Shown one piece after another: positions 7,539 to 16,379 of a DNA stretch of 64,000 bases. The stretch is from an uncultured Bacteroidales bacterium. GTDB taxonomy: Bacteria; Bacteroidota; Bacteroidia; Bacteroidales; Bacteroidaceae. The notes below the pieces were generated by a model. The model was given only the letters and a program-made list of their open reading frames with translations, was not told the origin of the DNA and did not search any database. Each line of letters opens with the position of its first letter. Positions within the stretch are counted from its first letter, which is position 1. A program made the translations under genes and the position numbers. The DNA is taken from assembly GCA_902787575.1 (NCBI GenBank), contig CADAGX010000006.1:27979-91978 (forward strand), read 5' to 3'.

Positions 7539-8728
7539 GGATAAGCCTGCCTTTGGTCTGGCTCGTTCCGTTTTTCATTTTTGGCCTGCTGATAGGTAGG
7601 CAATTACCCTCTGTTGTTTATTTGTGGCTGGCAGCCGTCGCGCTGCTGGCACAAGGTTTTGTGTGGCGCCGGCGCCATTGGCCTGAGGTGTTGGCTGTGG
7701 CATTCTGGCTGCTGCTTGGCGCAGCCCGCATGACGTATGCGGTGCAAGAGGTCGGGACGGGTCGCAGCACAACCGACAAAGCGTTGTCTGCCATGCGGAC
7801 ACACGCTCATCGTGCGCAGGCACAGCTGATGCTACGCATGGAGCGTGCCGGACTGGACGGCGAGACGCTTGCGCTAACGTCTGCTTTGCTCTTGGGGCGA
7901 CGTTCTCAGCTGAGCTACGAGACGCGCCACGCGTTCTTCGAGACGGGCACCGGCCACTTGCTGGCGCTCAGCGGCCTGCACCTGGGCATTGTGTACGGTG
8001 TATTGCATCTTCTCTTCCTTTCTTTTGTGGGGCACACACGTTGGCGGTGGCACGCCTTGCCGCCACTTTTACTTTGCATCTGGGGGTACACAATGCTGGC
8101 GGGCGCACCAAACTCGCTGGTGCGTGCGGCAATCATGTGTAGCATGCTTGCTGTTGGCACACTCCTGGAGCGGCATGTCGTGTCGTTGCACTCGCTGGCC
8201 GTGGCGGCGCTCGTGGTTCTGATGGTTTCTCCGCGTGCCCTCTACGATGTGGGCTTTCAGCTTTCTTTTGTTTGCGTGTTCTTTATACTGATGCTATACA
8301 TGCCAATACACGAAATATTCTGTCTTTGGAAAGTTCGTGGCGGGCGCTTGCTGTCGATGTTGGGCGTGGCGCTGGTGGCGCAACTGGGTGCCATGCCGCT
8401 TATCGCCTATCATTTCCATACATTTGCGCTGTTAGCACCGTTGCTGAGTCCCGTGCTGATTCCACTTACGGCGCTTGTCATCTACGGCGGCCTGCTGTTG
8501 TTGCTCTTGCCGTGGCATGTGCTGGCTGTGACGCTGACGTGTGTCGTGCGTGCTGAGTTGTGGATAGTGGGGCAGTGGCTGCGCGTGCCGGGAGCGACGC
8601 TCCACGACATATATGTGCCTACGTGGGCCGTCGTGCTGACCTACGTGCTGCTGTTGTGTGCCACGCTGCGGTTGCACGTAAAGTTTCGTGCCGGTGATTT
8701 TCGGAATACCCCAGGCGGTTTCGAGTGA
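7535..8728 (+). CDS. ComEC/Rec2-family membrane protein, minimal form
   Basis: A polytopic inner-membrane protein of the ComEC/Rec2 (DNA-uptake channel) family, only 397 aa against about 650-800 in most members. Two or three N-terminal helices (residues 1-75) lead almost directly into the Competence domain (about 105-390), with the typical GTGHLLALSGLHLGI block at about 137-151 and many hydrophobic helices. The N-terminal OB-fold (DUF4131) and the C-terminal metallo-beta-lactamase domain are absent. The frame is intact and the next gene (ClC, opposite strand) ends 10 bp away, so there is no room for a lost C-terminus. The start overlaps the rpe stop by 4 bp. Whether it still moves DNA is unknown. 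Confidence 0.85.
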   Translation: MRISLPLVWLVPFFIFGLLIGRQLPSVVYLWLAAVALLAQGFVWRRRHWPEVLAVAFWLLLGAARMTYAVQEVGTGRSTTDKALSAMRTHAHRAQAQLMLRMERAGLDGETLALTSALLLGRRSQLSYETRHAFFETGTGHLLALSGLHLGIVYGVLHLLFLSFVGHTRWRWHALPPLLLCIWGYTMLAGAPNSLVRAAIMCSMLAVGTLLERHVVSLHSLAVAALVVLMVSPRALYDVGFQLSFVCVFFILMLYMPIHEIFCLWKVRGGRLLSMLGVALVAQLGAMPLIAYHFHTFALLAPLLSPVLIPLTALVIYGGLLLLLLPWHVLAVTLTCVVRAELWIVGQWLRVPGATLHDIYVPTWAVVLTYVLLLCATLRLHVKFRAGDFRNTPGGFE

Positions 8729-8737
8729 CGTGGCCCG

Positions 8738-10519
8738 TCAGTCTTGCGAGAAGTCGGTCAGCACCTGACGATACACCGTGAGGATTGTGCTTTTCCGAAT
8801 GAAGCCGACAAAGACACCATCTGCGTCAACCACCGGAAGTGTCCATGCCCCGGTGCGGTCGAACACGGCAACGACGGCGTCCATCGGGTCGTTTACGGTG
8901 AGAATGGCCTCGGGTTGCTTCATTAGCTGCGCCACCTGGAAATCTCTGTAGAGTTCCGTGCGGAAAATCAAGTGTCGGATGTCATCGAGGTACACGGCGC
9001 CGATGAATTGCATCTGGCGGTTTACGACGGGGAAGACGTGGTTCTTGCTGTCGCTGACCTGCGTAGCCACGTCACCAAGCGTCATGTCTGGATAAAGTAC
9101 ACGGTCGTAGTGCTGAATCACGCTGTCCATACTCATCAAAGTGAGTATGGCATGGTCGGTGTGATGCGTCAGAAGTTCGCCTCTCTGCGCCAGTCGCATT
9201 GCATATATGCTGTGGGGCTCGAAAGCCTTAATGGTGAGATACGAGCAAACGGCCACAATCATCAGCGGCATGAACAGGCCGTAGCCGCCAGTCAGCTCGG
9301 CGATTAGGAAAATTCCCGTGAGGGGTGCGTGCATGACACCGCTCATAAGTCCGCACATGCCAAGCATCGCAAAGTTTCTGACGGGCACCGACAGTCCCAG
9401 CAGGCCGTAGCGGTTCCACAAACTGCTGAAGACAAATCCGCAGACACAGCCCAGAAACAGACTTGGCGCGAATATTCCGCCGCATCCTCCGCCGCCGTTT
9501 GTCGCGGTGGTGGCAAAGACTTTGAAGAAAACGATGAGCGAGAGGTAGAAAAGCAGCAGGTGTTCGCTTCCGTAGAAAAGCGAGCGATTCATGGCCGTGG
9601 CCCAGTCAGCTTCGCCGTTGCCGTTGAGAAGCAGGCTGATGAGCTCGTAACCTTCGCCATATAGCGGCGGGAAAAGATAAATGAGCAGGCTCAGCATGAC
9701 TGCGCCCAGCAGGAAACGGTACATCGGACGTTGCAGCCGACGGAAAATGCCTTCGAGCCGATTCATCATGCGTGTGAAATAGAGGGCCACGACGCCGCAG
9801 ACGACGCCCAACAACATGTAGGCGGGAATGCGGTCCACGGCGAAAGCGTCCTGCAGGTGGAACTCGAAGACGGGGTTCGTGCCGGAAACTGCAAAAGTGA
9901 GGCCCGCAGCCGTGACGCAACTCACCAGAAGCGGCAAAAGACTTGTCATCGTGAGGTCTATCATCAGCACTTCGATGACAAACACCAGCCCGGCAATCGG
10001 CGCCTTGAAGATGCCAGCCACGGCGCCGGCTGCGCCGCAGCCCACGAGAAGCATCATTTGTTTGTTGCTCAGGTTGAACAACCGGCCCAAGTTGCTGCCG
10101 ATGGCGCTGCCCGTCAGCACGATTGGAGCCTCCGCCCCCACGCTACCGCCAAAACCAATCGTGATGGCGCTGGCGACAACCGAGCTCCACGTGTTGTGCA
10201 AGCGTATTTTGCTTTGTTTTCGCGCGATGGCGAAAAGAATCTTCGTGACGCCGTGACTGATGTCATCGCGCACAATGTAGCGAATGAAGAGCATCGTCAG
10301 CAGAATTCCCACGACGGGATAGACCAAATAAAGCCAGTTATCGCTGGTCATCACGAATCCCCGCGTCAGAAAGTGCTCGATGGCGGCAATCAGCCACTTG
10401 AGGAATAGTCCGACGAGGGCCGTCAGAATTCCCACTGCGAAGCTGATGATGAGCAGAAACTGCGTGTCGCTCAAGTAGCGGCGCCGCCAGTGTAGGATGC
10501 AAGCCAGTATGTTTCTCAT
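8738..10519 (-). CDS. ClC-family chloride channel/transporter with CBS domains
   Basis: A 593-aa inner-membrane anion channel or Cl-/H+ antiporter. The ClC membrane domain spans about residues 20-440. The gating glutamate is kept in GGSVGAEAP (the family motif is GREGP) and the third signature in GGCGGIFAPS. The first motif, usually GSGIP, reads SHGVT here, so the central anion site is atypical. Two C-terminal CBS modules (about 450-590) may bind nucleotides. It is the last gene of a minus-strand run (LysE, DUF4924, prfC, tsaC, ClC). A repeat array lies just before its start. Confidence 0.92.
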   Translation of the reverse strand: MRNILACILHWRRRYLSDTQFLLIISFAVGILTALVGLFLKWLIAAIEHFLTRGFVMTSDNWLYLVYPVVGILLTMLFIRYIVRDDISHGVTKILFAIARKQSKIRLHNTWSSVVASAITIGFGGSVGAEAPIVLTGSAIGSNLGRLFNLSNKQMMLLVGCGAAGAVAGIFKAPIAGLVFVIEVLMIDLTMTSLLPLLVSCVTAAGLTFAVSGTNPVFEFHLQDAFAVDRIPAYMLLGVVCGVVALYFTRMMNRLEGIFRRLQRPMYRFLLGAVMLSLLIYLFPPLYGEGYELISLLLNGNGEADWATAMNRSLFYGSEHLLLFYLSLIVFFKVFATTATNGGGGCGGIFAPSLFLGCVCGFVFSSLWNRYGLLGLSVPVRNFAMLGMCGLMSGVMHAPLTGIFLIAELTGGYGLFMPLMIVAVCSYLTIKAFEPHSIYAMRLAQRGELLTHHTDHAILTLMSMDSVIQHYDRVLYPDMTLGDVATQVSDSKNHVFPVVNRQMQFIGAVYLDDIRHLIFRTELYRDFQVAQLMKQPEAILTVNDPMDAVVAVFDRTGAWTLPVVDADGVFVGFIRKSTILTVYRQVLTDFSQD

Positions 10520-10543
10520 TTTTTCTCCTGCTGTTTCTTTTCT

Positions 10544-10622
10544 TGCGACGTGTAGTTTCGGTCTTTGCGACGTGTCGTATTTTTCTTGCGACGTGTGGCG
10601 TCTGTCGGTGTGACGTTTACTT
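10544..10622. repeat. 22-bp-period palindromic array between ClC and tsaC (4 units)
   Basis: Units of the 14-bp 6+2+6 quasi-palindrome start at 10544 (TGCGAC GT GTAGTT), 10566 (TGCGAC GT GTCGTA), 10587 (TGCGAC GT GTGGCG, shifted by one) and, degenerate, 10609 (TGTGAC GT TTACTT). Spacing is 22, 21 and 22 bp. The last unit contains the tsaC stop codon (10617-10619). Confidence 0.85.
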
Positions 10623-11195
10623 TCGGATGAAACTGATTTCGCCGTCTGCGCGGAGGCGTATGATTTGACTCGGTTTCGCCTTCGATGTGTCGTTCTGCCG
10701 GCTCTTCATCACGTAGTCCACGCCCTGTCGTATCGCATCGGACACCTCGCTGAAATTGGCAGGCGACGGCTCGCCGCTCAGGTTGGCACTGGTGCTGACG
10801 ATGGCTTTCTGGAATCGATAGCAGAGTTCGTGGCTGATGTTTTCGCGTGTCACACGCATGGCAATGCTGCCATCCTCGGCCATCAGGTTGGGCGCCACGT
10901 TCAGCGCGCCGTCCAGCACGAGTGTCAGCGGCCGTTCGGCGTAGTCAATCAGGTCCCACGCCACGTCGGGAATTGAGCGCGAGTAGCGTTGCAGCCGGTT
11001 TGCGTCGTCCACCAGACAAATCAGCGCCTTCGAGTCTTCGCGTTGCTTCAGCGCGTAAACACGGCTGACGGCCTCTGCATTTGCAGCGTCGCAGCCAATT
11101 CCCCAGATAGTGTCCGTGGGGTAGAGGATGAGGCCGCCTCGTCGCAGCGTTTCCACGGCCTGCCGTATGTCTTCTGCTATTTCCTTTTGTGTCAT
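10617..11195 (-). CDS. tsaC: L-threonylcarbamoyladenylate synthase (YrdC/Sua5 family)
   Basis: Makes threonylcarbamoyl-AMP from threonine, bicarbonate and ATP for the t6A37 modification of ANN-decoding tRNAs. The 192-aa length is that of the short TsaC form (YrdC domain only, no Sua5 C-terminal domain). Motifs include the N-terminal LILYPTDTIWGIGCD (about residues 20-34), the basic KQRE segment and STSANLSGEPSP (about 134-145). It lies 25 bp after prfC on the minus strand, so two translation-related genes are adjacent. Confidence 0.95.
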   Translation of the reverse strand: MTQKEIAEDIRQAVETLRRGGLILYPTDTIWGIGCDAANAEAVSRVYALKQREDSKALICLVDDANRLQRYSRSIPDVAWDLIDYAERPLTLVLDGALNVAPNLMAEDGSIAMRVTRENISHELCYRFQKAIVSTSANLSGEPSPANFSEVSDAIRQGVDYVMKSRQNDTSKAKPSQIIRLRADGEISFIRK

Positions 11196-11220
11196 TTTTC
11201 TCGCTGTTTCTTTTTTTCTG

Positions 11221-12789
11221 CTAAAACTCGCTGGTGAAATGGAAGCGGATGTGCTCGAAATCCTGCTGCGCCATCGTCAGCACGTAAGCACTGTCGGCCA
11301 GAAACACGTCGCGACCCTCGCGGTCTCGCGCCATGTACTGATATTTCCGCTTCTTGAATGCTTCCAGCTGCGCCTCGTCGTCGCTTTCTATCCAGCACGC
11401 CTTGTAGAGACTGGCTGGCTCCCAGCGGCATTTGGCGCCGTATTCGTTCTCCAGTCGGTATTGTATCACTTCAAACTGCAGTTGGCCGACGGTCCCTATC
11501 AGCTTGCGACCATTGAATTGATGTATGAAAAGCTGGGCGACGCCTTCGTCCATGAGCTGATTGACGCCCTTTTCCAGCTGTTTCGTCTTCATCGGGTCGG
11601 CATTCTCAAGGTACTTAAACATTTCCGGCGAGAAGGAAGGCAGCCCGCGGAAGTGAAGCGGCTCACCCTCGGTCAGCGTATCGCCGATTTTGAAGATGCC
11701 GTTGTCCGGCAGGCCCACGATGTCTCCCGGCCACGCCTCGTCGATTGTCTCCTTGCGCTGTGCCATAAATTGCGTGGGACTGCTGAAGCGCACTGTTTTT
11801 GCCTGTCGTACGTGCAGGTACGGCGCATTGCGGACAAAGCGCCCCGAGCAGACTTTGCAGAACGCAATGCAGGAGCGGTGGTTCGGGTCTATGTTGGCCG
11901 TAATCTTGAAGATGAAACCGGTGAATTTCGGCTCATCGGGCTGCACGTCCCGCTCTTCAGCCTGCGTCGGCCGCGGGCAGGGCGCAATCTGTACGAAGCA
12001 GTCGAGCAACTCCTGAACGCCGAAATTATTCAGCGCCGAACCAAAGAAAACAGGTGCCACCTCCGCATCCAGATACGTTTGCTTGTCGAATTCCGGATAG
12101 ACACCGTCCACAAGTTCCAGGTCGTCGCGCAGTTTCTGTGCATCCCGCTCGCCAACCTGTTCTTCCAACGCGTGGCTCTGAATGTCGACGGCTATCTTTT
12201 CGGTGACTTTCTGCTTGTCGGGCGTAAAAAGGTTAAGCCGCTGTTCGTAGATATTATATACGCCTTTGAAGCGCGCGCCTTGATTTATCGGCCAACTCAG
12301 CGGTCGCACTTTTATTTGCAGCTCCTCTTCCAACTCGTCCAACAGGTCAAACGGATCCTTTCCTTCCCGATCCATTTTATTTATGAAGATAATGACCGGA
12401 GTTTTCCGCATGCGGCAGACGGTCATCAGCTTGCGGGTTTGTGCCTCCACACCCTTCGCACCATCCACAACGATGATTGCCGAATCCACTGCCGTGAGTG
12501 TGCGGAACGTATCTTCAGCGAAATCCTGGTGGCCCGGCGTGTCGAGTATGTTCACTTTGAAGCCCGCATAGTCGAATTCCATGACGCTCGTCGTCACAGA
12601 GATGCCTCGTTGCTTCTCAATCTCCATCCAGTCGCTGGTGGCCGTCTTCTTGATTTTATTATTCTTGACTGCCCCCGCCACTTGAATCTGCCCGCCGAAA
12701 AGCAGAAGCTTCTCGGTGAGTGTGGTTTTTCCCGCGTCGGGATGCGAGATGATGGCAAACGTGCGTCTTCTTTCTATTTCTTGATTCAT
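11221..12789 (-). CDS. prfC: Peptide chain release factor 3
   Basis: Translational GTPase that removes RF1/RF2 from the ribosome after termination. 522 aa from the ATG at 12789; upstream in-frame codons to 12834 are possible but unlike the family. G domain motifs are complete: HPDAGKTT (G1), SVTT in switch I, DTPGHQDF with the catalytic His (G3) and NKMDRE (G4). Domains II and III follow, with the typical VGQLQFEV near residue 430. It lies between DUF4924 (19 bp upstream) and tsaC. Unlike the EF-G paralogue at 34743, the catalytic His is kept. Confidence 0.97.
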   Translation of the reverse strand: MNQEIERRRTFAIISHPDAGKTTLTEKLLLFGGQIQVAGAVKNNKIKKTATSDWMEIEKQRGISVTTSVMEFDYAGFKVNILDTPGHQDFAEDTFRTLTAVDSAIIVVDGAKGVEAQTRKLMTVCRMRKTPVIIFINKMDREGKDPFDLLDELEEELQIKVRPLSWPINQGARFKGVYNIYEQRLNLFTPDKQKVTEKIAVDIQSHALEEQVGERDAQKLRDDLELVDGVYPEFDKQTYLDAEVAPVFFGSALNNFGVQELLDCFVQIAPCPRPTQAEERDVQPDEPKFTGFIFKITANIDPNHRSCIAFCKVCSGRFVRNAPYLHVRQAKTVRFSSPTQFMAQRKETIDEAWPGDIVGLPDNGIFKIGDTLTEGEPLHFRGLPSFSPEMFKYLENADPMKTKQLEKGVNQLMDEGVAQLFIHQFNGRKLIGTVGQLQFEVIQYRLENEYGAKCRWEPASLYKACWIESDDEAQLEAFKKRKYQYMARDREGRDVFLADSAYVLTMAQQDFEHIRFHFTSEF

Positions 12790-12808
12790 TGCTTCTGCGT
12801 TTCGTTTT

Positions 12809-13342
12809 TTAAGTTTCTTCGGGTGCTGCCGCAAATCCCTCGCTCAGCAGCTCCAGCAGGTGGCTTACTGGCTGCATGGCGGCCTTCGTTTCGGCCGACG
12901 GCTCGCGTCCCTGCATCTTCAGCACGGTCAGTCCGTACACTGCGTCGAGGCAGTTTTCTATTTCTCCCTTCTCCTTGTCTGCGCCACGTGCTCTCAGTTC
13001 CACGATTGTGGGCAGTGCTTTGTAGTATGCCGCAGCATAGAACGGCTGTTTCGGGTCTTGGAGCAACTCCTGGTGGCGGTCGGCGAGCAGAATCAGCGTG
13101 TTGCGCACCACCTGCACATGCCCCTTTTCGCTTACTCCCTCCTCTCGCATCATTCGTGCCAAGTGGCCGTACCACTCGGTAGCGGCTGTCGTTTGCTCGG
13201 CATCGTAACCGAAGCGTGGCAGATACTCGCTGCGGATTCTGTCGGTGTCGAGGCCGAAAGCGCGGATAACATCCTCCACCTGAAACATATATAAGGCGTA
13301 GGCCACCACGTTCTGCTGTCTGAGTTTCTGTGCAACAAACAT
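12809..13342 (-). CDS. DUF4924 family protein
   Basis: A 177-aa cytoplasmic, probably all-helical protein of the DUF4924 family, found mainly in Bacteroidales and functionally uncharacterised. Recognised from the N-terminus ([20 protein letters not shown]) and the central acidic/Leu-rich helices. No signal peptide or membrane helix is seen. It sits directly before prfC in the same minus-strand unit, which suggests but does not prove a housekeeping role. Confidence 0.8.
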   Translation of the reverse strand: MFVAQKLRQQNVVAYALYMFQVEDVIRAFGLDTDRIRSEYLPRFGYDAEQTTAATEWYGHLARMMREEGVSEKGHVQVVRNTLILLADRHQELLQDPKQPFYAAAYYKALPTIVELRARGADKEKGEIENCLDAVYGLTVLKMQGREPSAETKAAMQPVSHLLELLSEGFAAAPEET

Positions 13343-13428
13343 CTTTCTGATTTCCCGATTTGCTTTTTTACTTATTTCCCCATTCTTTTTCTTCCCTCAC
13401 CTCCGAAAAGGCTGCCGGCGCGCTCATC

Positions 13429-14073
13429 CTATATATTATATAAGGTATATGCCAGTCCCACCAGCGATGCCGCCATCACCAACGCACCGATGGCGTGATT
13501 CAGCCACACGATGTTTCTCATCTGGAAGCGTGTCCGCACGTGGTCTATGACGCCCGTCAGGCAGAACCACCACAGCAGGGCGCCGCAGACGATGCCTGCA
13601 AATCCGAACAGTGTCTCAGGCCGGAACTCGGATTCCACGAAGTCGAAGCGCGCAAACAGCGCCACGAAGAGGAAGATGATGAGCGGATTGCTCAGCGTTA
13701 CGGCGAATCCCGTCAGCATATTGTGAGCCAGCGTACCACGATTCTTGCTGGGAGGCCGCACCGCGGGACGTGCCAAATATGTGTAAAGTCCGAATACGAA
13801 CAGCATTACGGCGCCCGCCAACTTCAGATACAGCACGGTGCGGTTGCGTTCCATCAGGGCCATGGCCAGACTCATGCCCAGCGCCGTGAAGAGCGCGTAG
13901 AGCAGATCGCTCACCGCCGCGCCCAGTCCTGTTACAAATGCGTGCCATCGTCCTTTGTTCAGCGTGCGCTGTACCACAAGAATGCCCACGGGGCCCATCG
14001 GGGCACTCGCTATAATGCCCACAATCAGTCCCTTAATGAACAATTCTGCGGCTTGTAATGGATTCAAGAACAT
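13429..14073 (-). CDS. LysE/RhtB-family amino-acid exporter
   Basis: A 214-aa inner-membrane protein with about six hydrophobic helices. The LysE signature is visible near the N-terminus: IIASAPMGPVGILVVQRTL (about residues 18-36), followed by GLGAAVSDLLYALF and, near residue 130, the conserved TLSNPLIIFLFVAL. The family exports amino acids or small metabolites; the substrate cannot be read from sequence. The start used is the ATG at 14073; another at 14085 would add four residues. First gene of the minus-strand unit ending in ClC, divergent from the ROK kinase. Confidence 0.85.
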   Translation of the reverse strand: MFLNPLQAAELFIKGLIVGIIASAPMGPVGILVVQRTLNKGRWHAFVTGLGAAVSDLLYALFTALGMSLAMALMERNRTVLYLKLAGAVMLFVFGLYTYLARPAVRPPSKNRGTLAHNMLTGFAVTLSNPLIIFLFVALFARFDFVESEFRPETLFGFAGIVCGALLWWFCLTGVIDHVRTRFQMRNIVWLNHAIGALVMAASLVGLAYTLYNI

Positions 14074-14152
14074 AGGCGAGTGCAAATTTCGCGCTTTTTT
14101 TCGAGTTAAACGTACTTTTTTATGGAAAAAGTGACGAAGTGTGAAACTAAAT

Positions 14153-14168
14153 CCCTACCTTTGTAGGG
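14153..14168 (+). promoter_or_regulatory. -7 box embedded in a palindrome before the ROK kinase
   Basis: TACCTTTG (14156-14163) fits the -7 consensus and lies inside the perfect inverted repeat CCCTAC-CTTT-GTAGGG (14153-14168). A repressor bound there would cover the promoter. No good -33 TTTG is seen 20 bp upstream, so regulated or weak initiation is plausible. Confidence 0.5.
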
Positions 14169-14218
14169 ACAAACCGCAAGCGTTACAAATTTTTTACGAA
14201 CCCAATAAATGTAGAATT

Positions 14219-15181
14219 ATGGAAAAGAAACCTTTTGTTATTGGCCTCGATTTGGGCGGTACGAACTCCGTTTTCGGAATTGTTGACGGCAAAGCCAACG
14301 TGGTGGCCAGCGTCACAGTGAAGACTCGCGGGCATGGAACAGCAGAAAACTACGTGAACAATTGCTGCGAGGCACTCAATACAATCATCGCACAAGTGGG
14401 CGGAATCGAGAAAATTCAGGCCATGGGCATCGGCGCGCCGAATGGTAACTACTATTCTGGCAGCGTGGAGAATGCTCCCAACCTCGAGTGGCCCGGCATC
14501 ATACCGCTGGCAGATATGTTCAGCCAGCGTCTCGGCATTCCTGTGGCCCTCACCAACGACGCCAACGCAGCCGCCATCGGCGAAATGGCCTACGGCGTGG
14601 CAAAAGGCATGAAGAACTTCATCATGATTACACTTGGCACCGGAGTCGGCAGCGGCATCGTCGTCAACGGCCAGCTGGTGTACGGCAGCGACGGCTTTGC
14701 AGGCGAACTCGGCCACGTGGTAATCGACCGCGGTCCGAGTGCGCGCGATTGCGGTTGCGGCCGCAAGGGCTGTCTCGAGGCCTATTGTTCTGCCACTGGC
14801 ATGGTTCGCACCGCACTCGAATGGATGGCAATTCGCACCACGCCAAGCACGCTGCGCGAAATACCATTCGAGAAACTCGAGGCGAAGGACATCAGCATTG
14901 CAGCTGCGCAAGGCGATTTCCTGGCAAAGGAGATTATGAATTACACGGGCGACCTGTTGGGAAAAGCCTGCGCCGACTTCTGCAATTTCAGCAGCCCCGA
15001 AGCATTTATTTTCTTTGGCGGTCCCACCAAGGCCGGCGACCTGCTGATGAATCCCATCCGCAAGGCATACGACGAAAACGTGCTGATGAACTTCAAGGGC
15101 AAAGCCAAGCTGCTGCTCTCCGAGCTCGACGGCTCCAGTGCCGCCGTGTTGGGCGCCAGCGCTCTCGGCTGGGAACTCTGA
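14219..15181 (+). CDS. ROK-family sugar kinase (probable glucokinase)
   Basis: A 320-aa cytoplasmic kinase of the ROK family, which phosphorylates glucose or related hexoses with ATP. The N-terminal phosphate loop is DLGGTNSVFG (about residues 11-20). The ROK signature with its zinc cluster is intact: ELGHVVID, then CGCGRKGCLEAYCS (about 178-191), giving the His and Cys ligands. The DNA-binding helix-turn-helix of NagC-type ROK regulators is absent, so it is an enzyme. ATG 14219 is chosen because the protein family starts there and because an upstream frame would run through the promoter. A terminator follows at 15207. Confidence 0.92.
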   Translation: MEKKPFVIGLDLGGTNSVFGIVDGKANVVASVTVKTRGHGTAENYVNNCCEALNTIIAQVGGIEKIQAMGIGAPNGNYYSGSVENAPNLEWPGIIPLADMFSQRLGIPVALTNDANAAAIGEMAYGVAKGMKNFIMITLGTGVGSGIVVNGQLVYGSDGFAGELGHVVIDRGPSARDCGCGRKGCLEAYCSATGMVRTALEWMAIRTTPSTLREIPFEKLEAKDISIAAAQGDFLAKEIMNYTGDLLGKACADFCNFSSPEAFIFFGGPTKAGDLLMNPIRKAYDENVLMNFKGKAKLLLSELDGSSAAVLGASALGWEL

Positions 15182-15206
15182 TTTCCTGCCCGACAGACGA
15201 ATACCG

Positions 15207-15245
15207 GCCCCTCGCGCTTTCTGGCGCGAGGGGCTTCCTTTTTCC
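15207..15245 (+). terminator. Terminator after the ROK kinase
   Basis: An 11-bp GC-rich stem (15207-15217 with 15224-15234, GCCCCTCGCGC and its complement), a 6-nt loop and a T-rich tail TTCCTTTTT. Confidence 0.85.
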
Positions 15246-15564
15246 CGAGGCCTGCCGTCGCACCGAAAAATGCCACGCGTGGCACGACGAAATGCGACAC
15301 GTAGTTTCTGAAAATCTACACGTCGCGTGAGACGCTGCCACACATAGTTTTTTAGCCGGCACGTGAAGCAGGGTGCCTGGCACACCCGTTTTCCGGACTT
15401 ACAACGGGTCGTATGTGTGCAAATTAGACAATTAAACCCATTTTTTTCACCCTTTTGAACAATTATTCGCGCAAATAATTGCGATTTTGCCTAAAACAAG
15501 TTAAATTTGCGCAGAAATAGGAAAAAGAATTAAACGTATCACCCGTAAAACACAACGAAACATT
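15246..15564. other. Gene-free stretch between the ROK kinase and the outer-membrane protein
   Basis: No gene seen. After the terminator comes a 5-unit palindromic repeat array (15271-15370), then an AT-rich leader (about 15420-15560) with several TTTG/TTG triplets that probably contains the promoter of the outer-membrane protein gene. No TAnnTTTG box was clear. Confidence 0.6.
15271..15370. repeat. 22-bp-period palindromic array after the ROK kinase (5 units)
   Basis: Units start at 15271 (TGCCAC GC GTGGCA, a perfect palindrome), 15293 (TGCGAC AC GTAGTT), 15314 (ATCTAC AC GTCGCG), 15336 (TGCCAC AC ATAGTT) and 15357 (CGGCAC GT GAAGCA). Spacing is 22, 21, 22 and 21 bp. Confidence 0.85.
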
Positions 15565-16320
15565 ATGAAGAAGTCACTGCACCTCGTAGCAATCCTCGTG
15601 TCGCTGGCCGTATCGTCTGCTGTGTCGGCACAGACCAACATCTTCAATCATTTCTCCGTGGGCGCCGAATTGGGAACAACGGGCTTCGGCGGCGAAATTG
15701 CCGCACCCTGCACCCGTTATGTCACCTTCCGTGCCGGTATGACCACCATGCCGCGCTTCAGCTACTCCACCGACATTGATTTCGAGAAGAACAACGGAGA
15801 CGAAGTGGAAGCCGAGATAAAAGGAAAGTTCTACATGACAGACTTCAAGTTCCTTGTCGATGTACATCCTTTCACACACAGTTCTTTCCATGTGACGGTC
15901 GGTGCCTACTTTGGCAAACCCAATCTCGTGAAAGTCTGGAATACCAATGACATTACCAAGCCCGGCAATCCAAATGGCTTTGGTCCCGGCGAATATATTG
16001 CCATCGGTAACGAACGTGTGATGCCCGACGCCAACGGTACGTTGCGTATCAACCTCGAAACCTCGAAATTCAAACCCTATGTGGGCCTCGGTTTCGGCCG
16101 TGCCGTGCCCAAGCGCAACAGAGTAAGCTGTGCTTTCGACCTCGGCGTGCAGTTCTGGGGAAAACCCAAGCTGAAGGCTTATCCGACACTGAACGACGGA
16201 TGGGTAGAAATAAAGAAAGGTGACATCAAGGACGACACGGTGGACGATATTTTCGACGTGAAGGATAAAATCGTTCTCTACCCGGTGATGAATTTCCGCA
16301 TTTACTTCCGTCCCATCTGA
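15565..16320 (+). CDS. Predicted outer-membrane beta-barrel protein
   Basis: A 251-aa exported protein with a Sec signal peptide (about residues 1-22, cleavage after SAVSA). The mature part has alternating hydrophobic/polar strands and ends in an aromatic-rich strand (YPVMNFRIYFRPI), typical of small outer-membrane barrels. No enzyme motif is seen. It may be in one unit with the lipoprotein gene 59 bp downstream, but it has its own long AT-rich leader. The function is unknown. Confidence 0.7.
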   Translation: MKKSLHLVAILVSLAVSSAVSAQTNIFNHFSVGAELGTTGFGGEIAAPCTRYVTFRAGMTTMPRFSYSTDIDFEKNNGDEVEAEIKGKFYMTDFKFLVDVHPFTHSSFHVTVGAYFGKPNLVKVWNTNDITKPGNPNGFGPGEYIAIGNERVMPDANGTLRINLETSKFKPYVGLGFGRAVPKRNRVSCAFDLGVQFWGKPKLKAYPTLNDGWVEIKKGDIKDDTVDDIFDVKDKIVLYPVMNFRIYFRPI

Positions 16321-16379
16321 CGCGAGGAAACCAGAAAACAGAATGACAAAAACGTTTAACTAAATTAAAGAACAGAATT

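Noticed and set aside
11128-13182. Long + strand frame opposite prfC and DUF4924
   Set aside because: prfC has all GTPase motifs on the minus strand; the + frame shows none.
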